Below are positions 52,271 through 61,750 of a stretch of 64,000 nucleotides of DNA, in pieces; position 1 is the first letter of the stretch; the number at the start of each line of letters is the position of its first letter. Both the position numbers and the translations under genes were made by a program. A model generated the notes under the pieces. It had not been told where the DNA came from and made no database searches. It saw only the letters and a list, made by a program, of their open reading frames with translations. Location of the stretch: the NCBI RefSeq assembly GCF_005771405.1, contig NZ_VAUA01000008.1, positions 1 through 64,000 of the forward strand, in the 5' to 3' direction. The DNA comes from Parasedimentitalea maritima (GTDB lineage Bacteria; Pseudomonadota; Alphaproteobacteria; Rhodobacterales; Rhodobacteraceae).

Positions 52271-53071
52271 CTAGAAGCGAATAACCATGTCAGGTGTTAT
52301 TCTATAGACTTGTGATGTCAGGTCATTTTTGAGCATGAACCGGGCGATGGAGCCAAACGTTGCAGTTTCTACTTTGGTTCCGTGATCCGAAGTGGTGAGC
52401 GCCCGAGATGCAGATGGGGCCAATAGCCGTTTCATTCCACCGACTTGAATTTCTTGTGGCTGAAAGTGGGCCGCAATATTGGCTTTGATCTGCGGCACAT
52501 TTCTTGTCCCATAGAGGCTGGCCATTAGCACATCAAGGGTGTGTTCTGTGCAGTTTTGAAGCTGGCTGGTATTGGGATTGGCGAGAACTGAGTATTGGGC
52601 GTTATGGAGGGTGGAGTAGGTTGGGCTGGCGATCACGTTTAGTAGCATTTTCTGTAGTCGAAGGTCAGGAATGATGATGCCTGCGTCCAGAATATGTGCA
52701 TCTGCGAAAAAATCTGCGGGGCTGTCCTGGATGAGATTGCTTCGCGTTTTGTTTCCTGCATCTTGGTACAGATTGTAGGCATGATATCCGCGCCCGGTGC
52801 TGCCGTCGGTCCGCGTGATCTGCGAGAATACCCAGAAACTCACGTGGGTGTATTTAATACCAGGCGGGAGCACTTTTGGGTCACGACCCATCCGCGCCAC
52901 AATCGCAACATGCACACCGCGTGAGGCCAGATCCCGTTGAACACGGTTAGAGAAGGCCGCAACCTCGGCTGCGGGCAGTATGGGTTTACCGGCCTTGCTG
53001 CTTCCGGCGTAACCGAAAGATGGCATCATGGCAGCCAATGCGATGAAAATCAGAGAAAATAAGCGGGTCAT
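52271..53071 (-). CDS. Exported DUF2145-family protein
   Basis: This 266-residue protein has a signal peptide MTRLFSLIFIALAAMMPSFG, followed by VAAFSNRVQRDLASRGVHVA and IVARMGRDPKVLPPGIKYTH. HVSFWVFSQI then follows, with YHAYNLYQDAG, DFFADAHILDAGIIIPDLRL and QLQNCTEHTLDVLMASLYGT. These match the DUF2145 family of periplasmic proteins of unknown role. The FADxxxxDAGIIIP and NCTEHTLD blocks hint at a papain-like (NlpC/YiiX-type) fold with a Cys-His pair, but this is inference. The start at 53071 begins the signal peptide. Confidence 0.78.
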   Translation of the reverse strand: MTRLFSLIFIALAAMMPSFGYAGSSKAGKPILPAAEVAAFSNRVQRDLASRGVHVAIVARMGRDPKVLPPGIKYTHVSFWVFSQITRTDGSTGRGYHAYNLYQDAGNKTRSNLIQDSPADFFADAHILDAGIIIPDLRLQKMLLNVIASPTYSTLHNAQYSVLANPNTSQLQNCTEHTLDVLMASLYGTRNVPQIKANIAAHFQPQEIQVGGMKRLLAPSASRALTTSDHGTKVETATFGSIARFMLKNDLTSQVYRITPDMVIRF

Positions 53072-53326
53072 GAGAAATGCCTTTGATGGGTTAATCAAGA
53101 GTAGGCGCGCGATCGGGCTGTACGCCCTGAATCACTGTTGGTTGCTCAGATCCAACCCGATTCAGGTCACTTCCAAGGGCTACAGTACCTTTGCCAACCT
53201 CTTCCAACGCAGCACCAGTTTGGGAAGTATATGCAAATGGGGGCTGCTTGTCCCCGATGCGAGTTGTTCTCTGTGGTAGGGTGGATCTATGCAGCGAACT
53301 GCAAACCCAGCTCTAAGGCACAAAAA

Positions 53327-53371
53327 AAGGCGCGGAACTGAACCTACAAGTGTCGGTCAGTTCCACGCCTT
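53327..53371 (-). terminator. Rho-independent terminator of maeB
   Basis: AAGGCGCGGAACTGA (53327-53341) pairs with TCAGTTCCACGCCTT (53357-53371), one mismatch. On the minus strand the stem is followed by seven Ts (53322-53328). It lies 40 bp after the maeB stop. The rest of the 53072-53410 interval shows no gene. Confidence 0.88.
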
Positions 53372-53410
53372 CATATCGGGCAAGTGCTGGGTCTGCGAAA
53401 GAGCAGAGGG

Positions 53411-55684
53411 TCAGCCGTAGTGGGTCACCGGAGTGCCAGCAATGGCGGCCATATTCAGTAAACCGCGGGCGGTGATTGAAGGGGAGACAATATGGGCGCG
53501 GTTGCCCATGCCCATCAAGATTGGCCCAACTTCAAGGCCATCGGCGCGCATTTTTAGGATGTTACGCACCCCACTTGCGGCATCTGCATGGGCAAAGATC
53601 AGCACGTTGGCCGCGCCCTCCATCCGTGAACTGGGGAAGATCCGTGCGCGCAGGTCAGGGTCCAGTGCGGTATCGATGTTCATCTCACCTTCATAGACAA
53701 AATCACGGCGCTTATCGTCCAGCAGCTCCAGCGCAGCCCTCAGGCGGGCACCGGTGTCGCAGGGGGTATTGCCAAATTGAGATTGCGAACATAGGGCAAT
53801 TTTAGGCTCCAGTCCAAACCGACGTACGTGGCGGGCAGCGCCAATTACGGTCTGTGCAATCTGTTCCGGCGTCGGCTCGACCCGCACATGGGTATCAGCG
53901 ATGAACAGGGGCCCATCTTCAAGGATCATCAGTGACAGCGCCCCATGAGGCGCATAGTTGCCGCCCCCTAACATTTGCGAGACATAGTTCAGGTGCCAGC
54001 GGTATTCGCCAAAGGTACCGCAAATCAGGCTATCGGCCTCGCCGCGATGCACCATGATGGCGCCAATTGCGGTGGTGTTGGTGCGCATCACTGCCTTGGC
54101 AATATCCGGGGTCACGCCATTGCGCATCATCAGCCGGTGATAGCTGTTCCAATAATCATAGTAACGCGGATCATTCTCTGGGTTGACGATTTGAAAGTGG
54201 GTGCCGGGGCGAATGTCGAGGCCCAGTTTTTCACAGCGTGACTCGATCACCTCTGGGCGACCTATCAGGATCGGGGTTTCGGTGGTTTCTTCGAGAATGG
54301 CCTGGGCGGCACGCAACACGCGTTCATCCTCACCCTCGGCAAAGACAATGCGGCGGGCTGCAGCACGGGCGGCTTCGAACACAGGGCGCATTAGCATGGC
54401 CGATTTGAACACGGTCTGGTTCAGCTTTTGTTTATAGGCTGACATATCGTCGATCTGGCGGGTGGCAACGCCGGTTTCCATTGCCGCCTTGGCCACTGCG
54501 GAAGATACCACCGCCACCAAACGAGGATCAAAGGGTTTGGGGATCAGGTAGTCAGCGCCAAAGGTCAGTTGTTCACCCTTGTAGGCCGCAGCTGCCTCGG
54601 CCGAGGTGGTGGCCCGGGCGAGCTCAGCAATGCCTTCGACACAGGCAACCTGCATTTCGTCGTTGATCTCGGTTGCGCCTACATCCAGCGCACCGCGAAA
54701 GATGAAAGGAAAGCATAAAACGTTATTGACCTGATTGGGAAAATCGCTGCGCCCAGTGGCAATGATTGCGTCGGGCTTCACCTTGCGGGCGGCGTCGGGC
54801 ATGATCTCCGGGTTCGGGTTAGCGAGCGCAAAGATGATTGGCCGGTCAGCCATTTTGGCGACCATTTCAGGTTTGAGAACATTGGGGCCGGAGAGGCCAA
54901 GGAATAGGTCAGCGCCATCAATGACATCGTCCAGCGTCCGAAGGTCAGTGTCTTGGGCAAAGGCAGCCTTGTGCGGGTTCATATCCTCGGTGCGGCCTTT
55001 GTAGACCAGTCCGTGGATGTCGCAGAGCCAAATATTCTCACGCTTAACGCCCAGCTTCAGCAGCATATTCAAGCAAGCAATGCCAGCAGCACCACCACCG
55101 GTCGAGACAATCTTTATATCGTCAAACCCTTTGCCAGCGACGTGCAGCGCGTTTTTGGCGGCAGCTCCAACCACGATGGCAGTCCCGTGCTGGTCATCAT
55201 GGAATACCGGGATGTTCATCCGCTCGCGGCACAGCTTTTCGACAATAAAGCAATCGGGGGCCTTGATATCTTCCAGATTAATGGCGCCGAACGTCGGTTC
55301 TAGTGCGCAAACGATATCAGCAAGCTTTTCGGGATCACTTTCGTTGACTTCAATATCAAAGCAATCGATCCCGGCGAAGTTCTTGAACAGGACGGCCTTG
55401 CCTTCCATAACCGGTTTGGAGGCCAACGCACCGATGTTTCCTAGACCCAGAACCGCAGATCCATTGGTGACCACCGCCACCAGATTACCGCGCGAGGTAT
55501 AGCGCGCAGCATTGGCTGCATCGGCTTTGATCTCGATACAGGCCTCGGCAACACCAGGGGAGTAAGCGCGTGCCAGATCGCGACCATTTGCCATTGGCTT
55601 GGTTGCGCGGATTTCCAGCTTACCGGGTTGTGGAAATTCATGGTAGTGCAGCGCCGCTTGACGCAGGTTCTGATTGTCGGACAT
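53411..55684 (-). CDS. maeB: NADP-dependent malic enzyme (hybrid with phosphotransacetylase-like domain)
   Basis: This enzyme of ~757 residues decarboxylates malate to pyruvate with NADP+. The N-terminal malic-enzyme half has LARAYSPGVAEACIEIKADA, GLGNIGALASKPVMEGKAVL, FHDDQHGTAIVVGAAAKNAL, STGGGAAGIACLNMLLKLGV and FALANPNPEIMPDAA. Residues ~430-757 form a phosphotransacetylase-like domain (RRIVFAEGEDERVLRAAQAI, MVHRGEADSLICGTFGEY) that in this family is regulatory, sensing acetyl-CoA. The length is normal. It is transcribed alone, ends at a strong terminator, and is divergent from the cupin gene. Confidence 0.97.
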   Translation of the reverse strand: MSDNQNLRQAALHYHEFPQPGKLEIRATKPMANGRDLARAYSPGVAEACIEIKADAANAARYTSRGNLVAVVTNGSAVLGLGNIGALASKPVMEGKAVLFKNFAGIDCFDIEVNESDPEKLADIVCALEPTFGAINLEDIKAPDCFIVEKLCRERMNIPVFHDDQHGTAIVVGAAAKNALHVAGKGFDDIKIVSTGGGAAGIACLNMLLKLGVKRENIWLCDIHGLVYKGRTEDMNPHKAAFAQDTDLRTLDDVIDGADLFLGLSGPNVLKPEMVAKMADRPIIFALANPNPEIMPDAARKVKPDAIIATGRSDFPNQVNNVLCFPFIFRGALDVGATEINDEMQVACVEGIAELARATTSAEAAAAYKGEQLTFGADYLIPKPFDPRLVAVVSSAVAKAAMETGVATRQIDDMSAYKQKLNQTVFKSAMLMRPVFEAARAAARRIVFAEGEDERVLRAAQAILEETTETPILIGRPEVIESRCEKLGLDIRPGTHFQIVNPENDPRYYDYWNSYHRLMMRNGVTPDIAKAVMRTNTTAIGAIMVHRGEADSLICGTFGEYRWHLNYVSQMLGGGNYAPHGALSLMILEDGPLFIADTHVRVEPTPEQIAQTVIGAARHVRRFGLEPKIALCSQSQFGNTPCDTGARLRAALELLDDKRRDFVYEGEMNIDTALDPDLRARIFPSSRMEGAANVLIFAHADAASGVRNILKMRADGLEVGPILMGMGNRAHIVSPSITARGLLNMAAIAGTPVTHYG

Positions 55685-55844
55685 AGGGCGCTCCAAAAGA
55701 TGTAGTTTAATGCTAAACTAATTTTTCCGCCGGGGAAATAGAGGATTTACATAGCACAATTCGGTATCGCTTCCTGAAAATTATGCTTGCTCTTTGCAGT
55801 TTCCATGGATGATACTTTAGGCATAAAAGTTTTAAGGGTGAAAT

Positions 55845-56930
55845 ATGACTGATACAATCGCGGAAGTGCTAGTGCCGACAGATGAGTTGCGCAATGATAT
55901 TCCCTTTTATACCAAGGTTTTGGGAATGCGAATGGATTCCATTTATCCAGCTGACAATCCCAGTGTCGCAGTCTTTTCCGGCCATGGGGTGCGGTTGCGG
56001 ATCGAGAAAGGTGCTGACGTAGCGCCGGGTACTCTTCGCATTTTGACAGAAGATCCTGATGGATTTGCCGAAGGACAGCGCCGTTTGATAGCGCCCAATG
56101 GTACCCAGATTGAAATCGAAGAGCGCCATCCACCGATGGTCATGCCGGAAACCGTGCATTCTTTTGTGGTGCGACGACTTAAGGATCAGGCCCCTTGGGT
56201 GATTGGTCGTGCTGGCATGCATTATCGTGATCTGGTGCCGGATCGATTGGGCGGGTCTATCATCGCTAGCCATATCCGCATTCCCGATGGGGGACCGGTG
56301 CCGGACATGGTGCATTTTCACCGCGTTGGCTTTCAGCTGATCTTTTGCATCCACGGTTGGGTGGACGTTGTTTATGAAGACCAGGGGCCTAAGATGCGCC
56401 TGACGGCCGGTGACTGCTTCATTCAGCCGCCTGAAATTCGCCACAGGGTGCTGGAGGCGAGCGACAATGTGCAGGTAATCGAAATTGGTGTACCTGCTGA
56501 GCATGTGACCGAAATCGACCATGAAATGACGCTGCCGACGGAACAATTGCGCCCCGAGCGTGAGTGGCAGGGACAGCGGTTTGTTTATAACAAAGCTAAA
56601 GGTGCAGACTGGGTTCCATTCCGCCTGCCAGGGTTTGTCTGTCGCGACACCTCTATTTCGGAGAACACCAAGGGTGTTGCTGGCGTACAAGTGGTTCGCC
56701 GGGGAGAGGGGACACCACAATGGGCAACTCACGACACTGATATTCATTTCACATTTGTCATGGACGGTACAGTCACACTCGAAGGCGAGGGTCGTGAGCC
56801 CTACCAGCTGGAACAGGGGGATGCATTTGTAATTCCCCCGGGCATGAAAACTCGCCTGACTGATGCATCGGATGATGTTGAATTGATGGAAGTGACGCTA
56901 CCTGGTGTCTTTAACACGACGCTTGGCTGA
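55845..56930 (+). CDS. Glyoxalase-like and double-cupin protein
   Basis: This 361-residue protein has an N-terminal vicinal-oxygen-chelate (glyoxalase) domain (residues 1-95: EVLVPTDELRNDIPFYTKVL) and two cupin domains. The first carries HFHRVGFQLIFCIHGWVDVV and GDCFIQPPEIRHRVL (about 150-215). The second carries DTDIHFTFVMDGTVTLEGEG and QGDAFVIPPGMKTRL (about 290-350). The conserved His and Glu-like positions suggest metal binding in at least the first cupin. The fusion is known in alphaproteobacteria without an assigned reaction. It is divergent from maeB and ends at a hairpin. Confidence 0.85.
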   Translation: MTDTIAEVLVPTDELRNDIPFYTKVLGMRMDSIYPADNPSVAVFSGHGVRLRIEKGADVAPGTLRILTEDPDGFAEGQRRLIAPNGTQIEIEERHPPMVMPETVHSFVVRRLKDQAPWVIGRAGMHYRDLVPDRLGGSIIASHIRIPDGGPVPDMVHFHRVGFQLIFCIHGWVDVVYEDQGPKMRLTAGDCFIQPPEIRHRVLEASDNVQVIEIGVPAEHVTEIDHEMTLPTEQLRPEREWQGQRFVYNKAKGADWVPFRLPGFVCRDTSISENTKGVAGVQVVRRGEGTPQWATHDTDIHFTFVMDGTVTLEGEGREPYQLEQGDAFVIPPGMKTRLTDASDDVELMEVTLPGVFNTTLG

Positions 56931-56961
56931 CATTTGTGCCTAAGGGCATTTATAGCTACAG

Positions 56962-56983
56962 ACGGCTCGCCAAGGCGGGCCGT
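56962..56983 (+). terminator. Terminator after the cupin gene
   Basis: ACGGCTCGCC (56962-56971) pairs with GGCGGGCCGT (56974-56983) with one G-T pair, followed by TTACAATTT. Confidence 0.65.
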
Positions 56984-57088
56984 TTACAATTTGAAGCAGG
57001 CGTTTTTTGGCTGAGGGCTTTCAATCCCCATTGATGTTCCCGTAAGCTGCGGCATTCTGACCAGATGATCAAAAATCGGGGAATCGCC

Positions 57089-57481
57089 ATGAGCTTGAAA
57101 CTCGCCGCCACCGCTGTTCGTGAAAACGCACATGCTCCTTATTCAAATTTCAAAGTGGGCGCGGCGATCCGGTCAGCGTCTGGCGAGACCTATGTCGGCT
57201 GCAATGTCGAAAACGTGGCTTATCCCGAAGGTACTTGCGCTGAGGCAGGGGCCATTGCAGCTATGGTTGCCGCAGGTGAAACCAAGCTTACCGAGGTCTA
57301 TGTCATTGCAGATTGTCCTTCACCAATCCCACCATGTGGGGGGTGTCGTCAAAAATTAGCGGAATTTGGGGCAGGCAACGTGGCTGTGACGCTGGGAACC
57401 ACTGATGGGCAGGAACGCGCGACGACGATTGGCGATCTGTTGCCGGGCAAATTTGACGCTGGCCACATGGAACGGAGCTGA
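57089..57481 (+). CDS. cdd: Cytidine deaminase
   Basis: This 130-residue zinc enzyme deaminates cytidine and deoxycytidine. The active site is CAEAGAIAAMVAAG (HAE is replaced by CAE, the form in tetrameric Cdd) and PPCGGCRQKLAEFG. APYSNFKVGAAI marks the N-terminus. ATG 57089 is preferred (GGGGAATCG upstream) over 57065. It is the first gene of a plus-strand salvage operon, 3 bp before deoA. Confidence 0.95.
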   Translation: MSLKLAATAVRENAHAPYSNFKVGAAIRSASGETYVGCNVENVAYPEGTCAEAGAIAAMVAAGETKLTEVYVIADCPSPIPPCGGCRQKLAEFGAGNVAVTLGTTDGQERATTIGDLLPGKFDAGHMERS

Positions 57482-57484
57482 GCA

Positions 57485-58789
57485 ATGGACGCGCGTTCGA
57501 TTATTGCGTCCCTGCGCCGGGGGGAGACCCCAAGCGAAGACCAACTGCGTTGGTTCGCACAGGGTTTGGCCGATTTTACTGTCAGTGATGCTCAGGCCGG
57601 AGCCTTTGCCATGGCAGTTTGCCTGCGTGGATTAGAGGCTGAAGGGCGCCGAGCACTGACCCTGGCAATGCGCGATAGCGGGGATGTGTTGTCCTGGGAT
57701 CTGGATGGACCGGTGTTGGATAAGCATTCTACGGGTGGTGTTGGGGATTGCGTGTCCTTGTTGCTGGCGCCGGCACTGGCCGAATGCGGTGCCTATGTGC
57801 CGATGATCTCAGGCCGAGGCTTAGGCCATACGGGCGGAACATTAGACAAAATGGAATCTATCCCCGGGGTGACAACTCAGGTACCGCAGGACCGTTTGGT
57901 TGAGATTATGCGAGAGGCAGGATGTGCCATCGTCAGCGCCACCGCGCAAATTGCGCCAGCAGACAAGCGGTTGTATGCGATCCGCGATGTGACCTCGACC
58001 GTTGAAAGCCTCGATCTGATCACGGCCTCGATCTTGTCCAAAAAACTGGCTGCCAGCCCGGACGGCTTGGTGCTGGATGTCAAACTCGGGTCCGGCGCGT
58101 TTATGAAAACGATGGATGAGGCGCGCGCCTTGGCCACATCGCTCAGTGAGACGGCCAATGCAGTCGGGTGCAAGACGTCCGCCGTCATCACCGATATGAA
58201 CCAACCTCTGGTGCCCTCGCTGGGAAATGCGCTTGAAGTCGCGGAGGTGATGAAAATCCTGACCGGTGATCATCGTGGTCCTTTGGTAGATATCAGCGCG
58301 GCCTTGGGCGGTGTGTTGCTGGCCAATGCCGGTTTAGCTGCAGATGAGCAGGAGGGCGCTAAGCGCATTGTTGATGCCGTGACCAGCGGCAGAGCAGCAG
58401 AGCGATTTGGCCGAATGGTCGCTGCAGTGGGTGGGCCGCTGGGGTTTGTTCAGGATTGGCGACGCTTTCTACCGGAGGCAAATGTGATCAGTGAAGTTCG
58501 GGCAACCAAGTCCGGCTATGTCACTGCAATTGATGGTGAGCAGCTCGGATTAGCGGTGGTTCGGTTGGGCGGCGGCCGGATGGTCGAAAGCGATCAGGTG
58601 AACCCAGCTGTAGGCCTGTCCGAACTGGTTCGCCTGGGCCAGAAGGTCGAAGTGGGGACGCCATTGGCGGTCGTCCACGCCGCGCGTGAAGAGGCGGCTG
58701 ATGCTGCCGAAGCAGCGTTGCGAGGGGTGATTAAAATTGCGCCGGATGCCACTGTAATACCGGAATTGATACACGAAAGGATCGCCTGA
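57485..58789 (+). CDS. deoA: Thymidine phosphorylase
   Basis: This 434-residue enzyme splits thymidine with phosphate into thymine and deoxyribose-1-phosphate. Motifs are the phosphate-binding KHSTGGVGD (80-88), [39 protein letters not shown] and the C-terminal α/β domain with [18 protein letters not shown]. It lies between cdd and deoB, whose start overlaps its stop by one base, so the salvage steps are translated together. Confidence 0.97.
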   Translation: MDARSIIASLRRGETPSEDQLRWFAQGLADFTVSDAQAGAFAMAVCLRGLEAEGRRALTLAMRDSGDVLSWDLDGPVLDKHSTGGVGDCVSLLLAPALAECGAYVPMISGRGLGHTGGTLDKMESIPGVTTQVPQDRLVEIMREAGCAIVSATAQIAPADKRLYAIRDVTSTVESLDLITASILSKKLAASPDGLVLDVKLGSGAFMKTMDEARALATSLSETANAVGCKTSAVITDMNQPLVPSLGNALEVAEVMKILTGDHRGPLVDISAALGGVLLANAGLAADEQEGAKRIVDAVTSGRAAERFGRMVAAVGGPLGFVQDWRRFLPEANVISEVRATKSGYVTAIDGEQLGLAVVRLGGGRMVESDQVNPAVGLSELVRLGQKVEVGTPLAVVHAAREEAADAAEAALRGVIKIAPDATVIPELIHERIA

Positions 58790-60000
58790 TGGCTCGAGCG
58801 TTTTTGGTCGTGATGGATTCCGTGGGCATCGGTGGCGCCCCAGACGCCAGCAGTTTCTTTAACGGCGATTTGCCAGATCTGGGGGCAAATACACTTGCCC
58901 ATATTGCGCAGGCCTGTGCCGCAGGGAAAGCGGAAGAGGGCCGCAGTGGGGTGTTGTCCTTGCCGAACCTGGAACGGTTGGGGCTGGGTGCCGCAATGCG
59001 GCTGGCGTCGCCCATTCCGTTTCCCGGGTTTGATACGCAGCCACAGGGCCGTTGGGGCTGTGCGGCTGAAGTCAGTCGTGGCAAGGATACGCCGTCCGGG
59101 CATTGGGAGCTGGCTGGCTTGCCCGTGCCGTGGGACTGGTGTTTCTTCCCAGATACCACACCGTCCTTTCCCGCAGACCTAAGCAGTTATGTGGCGCAAG
59201 CAGCAGGCGTGGATGGAATACTGGGCGATTGTCACGCACCGGGCACCGCAATTATTGAGCGTCTGGGTGCAGAGCACATGCAGACGGGCAAACCGATTGT
59301 CTATACGTCGGCCGACAGTGTGATGCAGATCGCCGCTCATGAAGAGAGTTTTGGACTGGAACGGCTGTTAGATCTTTGCCAAACAATTGCGCCACGCCTG
59401 CACCAGATGAAAGTTGGGCGGGTGATTGCGCGACCCTTTGTTGGCTCGGTCCAAGATGGTTTCACACGAACAACCAACCGGCGCGACTTTGCTATTCCCC
59501 TGCCATCCTCTGTTTTGACCAATTGGGTGCAGGACGCGGGTGGACCAGTGCATGCGATCGGTAAGATCGGCGATATATTCTCGATGCAGGGGATTGATAC
59601 ACTGCAAAAAGGTGATGATGCGACGTTGATGCGGCATCTGGCCGAGCGGGTGGCAAAAGCTACCGATGGGAGCCTGACCTTTGCCAACTTTGTCGAATTT
59701 GACAGTATCTATGGCCATCGTCGCGATATCTCGGGCTATGCGCGCGCATTGGAGTGGTTCGATGCCGAAATTGGCAAGATCATCACAGAGTTGCGCGAAG
59801 GAGACCTGCTGCTGCTGACTGCCGACCATGGCAACGATCCCAGTTGGCCAGGCACGGATCACACGCGTGAACAGGTGCCGGTTCTGATTGCCGGTCTGGG
59901 AGCTGGCGCGGTTGGCGAAGTGGCGTTTGCTGATGTGGCGGCGAGCATTGCGGATCATCTTGGAATTGTGCCAGAAGGGCCGGGAAGGAGCTTTTTATGA
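58789..60000 (+). CDS. deoB: Phosphopentomutase
   Basis: This 403-residue Mn-dependent enzyme of the alkaline phosphatase superfamily interconverts (deoxy)ribose 1- and 5-phosphates. It opens [20 protein letters not shown], carries the phosphorylated-threonine region [33 protein letters not shown], and the metal site [20 protein letters not shown] with REQVPVLI. It passes deoxyribose-1-phosphate from DeoA towards central metabolism. Its stop overlaps the add start (ATGA). Confidence 0.97.
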   Translation: MARAFLVVMDSVGIGGAPDASSFFNGDLPDLGANTLAHIAQACAAGKAEEGRSGVLSLPNLERLGLGAAMRLASPIPFPGFDTQPQGRWGCAAEVSRGKDTPSGHWELAGLPVPWDWCFFPDTTPSFPADLSSYVAQAAGVDGILGDCHAPGTAIIERLGAEHMQTGKPIVYTSADSVMQIAAHEESFGLERLLDLCQTIAPRLHQMKVGRVIARPFVGSVQDGFTRTTNRRDFAIPLPSSVLTNWVQDAGGPVHAIGKIGDIFSMQGIDTLQKGDDATLMRHLAERVAKATDGSLTFANFVEFDSIYGHRRDISGYARALEWFDAEIGKIITELREGDLLLLTADHGNDPSWPGTDHTREQVPVLIAGLGAGAVGEVAFADVAASIADHLGIVPEGPGRSFL

Positions 60001-60980
60001 CCGTTGCCGATCTGCCCAAAATTGAACTGCACCTGCACCATGAAGGGGCGGCGCCCCCTGCTTTCATCCGGCAGTTGGCGCATGAAAAGAAAATGGATCT
60101 GAGCGGAATTTTTCGTGAAGATGGCAGCTATGATTTCCGCGACTTCACCCATTTCCTGTCTGTATATGAGGCAGCAAGTGAAGTCCTGACTGGGCCCGAA
60201 GAGTTCAGGCGTCTCACGTTGGCAATCTTGGAGGAAAGCGCCGCTAATGGCGTGGTCTATACCGAAAGCTTTCTGAGTCCCGACTTTTGTGGGGGCGGTG
60301 ATATGGCGGCTTGGAAAGATTACCTCGCAGCCATTCAGGAGGCCGCTGAAGAGGCTGAAACACGCTTTGGGATCACGCTGCGCGGCATTGTGACCTGTGT
60401 ACGTCATTTCGGGGCCGAAACTGCTAAAAAGGCAGCCCGTTGTGCGGCTGATACAGCTGGGGACTGGATTGTCGGCTTTGGCATGGGTGGGAATGAAGGC
60501 ATGTATGAGCAGGGCGATTTTGCCTGGAGCTTTGATTGTGCCCGCGAAGCTGGACTACGGCTGACCACTCACGCTGGTGAATTTGGTGGCCCGGAAAGCG
60601 TCCGTGATGCCGTTCGGACCCTGGGCGTGGAACGTATTGGCCACGGTGTGCGTGTCATTGAAGATGCTGATCTGATGCATGAGCTGGTTGATCGGGGCAC
60701 AGTTCTGGAAGTTTGCCCCGGATCCAATGTTGTGTTGGGCGTTTACCCTGATTTTGCCTCGCATCCTATTGCTCGTTTGCGTGACGCCGGGGTGGCCGTT
60801 ACCGTATCTACAGATGATCCGCCATTTTTTCATACGACGATGCGGCGTGAGTATGAGATGTTGAACCGGGCTTTTGGTTGGGACGCGAATGATTTTGCTG
60901 CATTAAACGCGACGGCCCTGGCTGCTGCCTTTTGTGATGATGTCACCCGTGAGCGGGTGCAGAAAAGACTGGAGAGCTAA
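59997..60980 (+). CDS. add: Adenosine deaminase
   Basis: This 327-residue TIM-barrel amidohydrolase has the metal-binding HxH in [20 protein letters not shown] (H12 and H14), [33 protein letters not shown] with the third ligand and HGE-like acid, [15 protein letters not shown] and the aspartate pair VSTDDPPFF. The usual HLHLEG is HLHHEG here. The length is typical. It lies between deoB (4-bp overlap) and upp (no gap). Adenine deaminase is an alternative within the family. Confidence 0.93.
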   Translation: MTVADLPKIELHLHHEGAAPPAFIRQLAHEKKMDLSGIFREDGSYDFRDFTHFLSVYEAASEVLTGPEEFRRLTLAILEESAANGVVYTESFLSPDFCGGGDMAAWKDYLAAIQEAAEEAETRFGITLRGIVTCVRHFGAETAKKAARCAADTAGDWIVGFGMGGNEGMYEQGDFAWSFDCAREAGLRLTTHAGEFGGPESVRDAVRTLGVERIGHGVRVIEDADLMHELVDRGTVLEVCPGSNVVLGVYPDFASHPIARLRDAGVAVTVSTDDPPFFHTTMRREYEMLNRAFGWDANDFAALNATALAAAFCDDVTRERVQKRLES

Positions 60981-61613
60981 ATGAGTGAACATCTAACCGT
61001 CGTTGACCACCCACTGGTGCAACACAAGCTGACCTTGATGCGGGATAAGGGAACGTCGACCGCTGGGTTCCGTCAGTTGCTGCATGAAATAACTCAACTG
61101 TTGGCCTACGAAATCACCCGAGATATGCCGCTCACCACGACTTCTATCGAAACACCGATGGAGAGCATGGAGTCGCCGATCCTTGCGGGTAAAAAATTGG
61201 CACTGGTGTCAATCCTGCGGGCTGGCAACGGTATGTTGGATGGTGTGCTAGAGCTGATCCCCTCGGCGCGGGTTGGCTTTGTTGGGCTGTATCGGGACGA
61301 GGAAACACTGCAGCCCGTGCAGTATTACTTCAAGGTTCCAAAAGGCATCAATGATCGTCTGGTGATTGCTGTTGATCCTATGCTGGCCACTGGCAACAGT
61401 TCGGCGGCAGCTATTGATTTGTTGAAAGAGGCTGGTGCTACAGATATCCGGTTCTTGTGCCTGCTGGCCGCGCCGGAAGGGGTCGCACGGATGAAGGAAG
61501 CGCATCCGGATGTACCGATCGTCACAGCGTCGCTGGACCGCGAGCTGAATGAAAAGGGTTACATCATGCCTGGCCTGGGTGATGCGGGTGACCGAATGTT
61601 CGGCACCAAGTAA
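60981..61613 (+). CDS. upp: Uracil phosphoribosyltransferase
   Basis: This 210-residue enzyme makes UMP from uracil and [64 protein letters not shown], the PRPP loop [15 protein letters not shown] (about 131-145) and [18 protein letters not shown] are all family hallmarks. The ATG directly follows the add stop. As last gene of the operon it completes pyrimidine recovery started by cdd and deoA. Confidence 0.98.
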   Translation: MSEHLTVVDHPLVQHKLTLMRDKGTSTAGFRQLLHEITQLLAYEITRDMPLTTTSIETPMESMESPILAGKKLALVSILRAGNGMLDGVLELIPSARVGFVGLYRDEETLQPVQYYFKVPKGINDRLVIAVDPMLATGNSSAAAIDLLKEAGATDIRFLCLLAAPEGVARMKEAHPDVPIVTASLDRELNEKGYIMPGLGDAGDRMFGTK

Positions 61614-61640
61614 AAACGAAAGGTCCGAACGTAAATAATT

Positions 61641-61680
61641 GGGGCGATTGCGCAACTATTTGCCTGATTGCCCCCTTATT
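61641..61680 (+). terminator. Possible terminator of the salvage operon
   Basis: GGGGCGAT (61641-61648) pairs with ATTGCCCC (61667-61674) with one mismatch around a long loop, followed by CTTATT. Weak evidence. Confidence 0.4.
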
Positions 61681-61750
61681 GTCCATTAACCCTGCTTTAC
61701 TCCGAATCGCTTTTCGGGCATCTTTGCACCATATTTTGTGGGGCGCAGCT

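Noticed and set aside
55869-56747. Minus-strand open frame opposite the glyoxalase-cupin gene
   Set aside because: The plus strand has clear cupin motifs; the antisense frame has no ribosome site or family.
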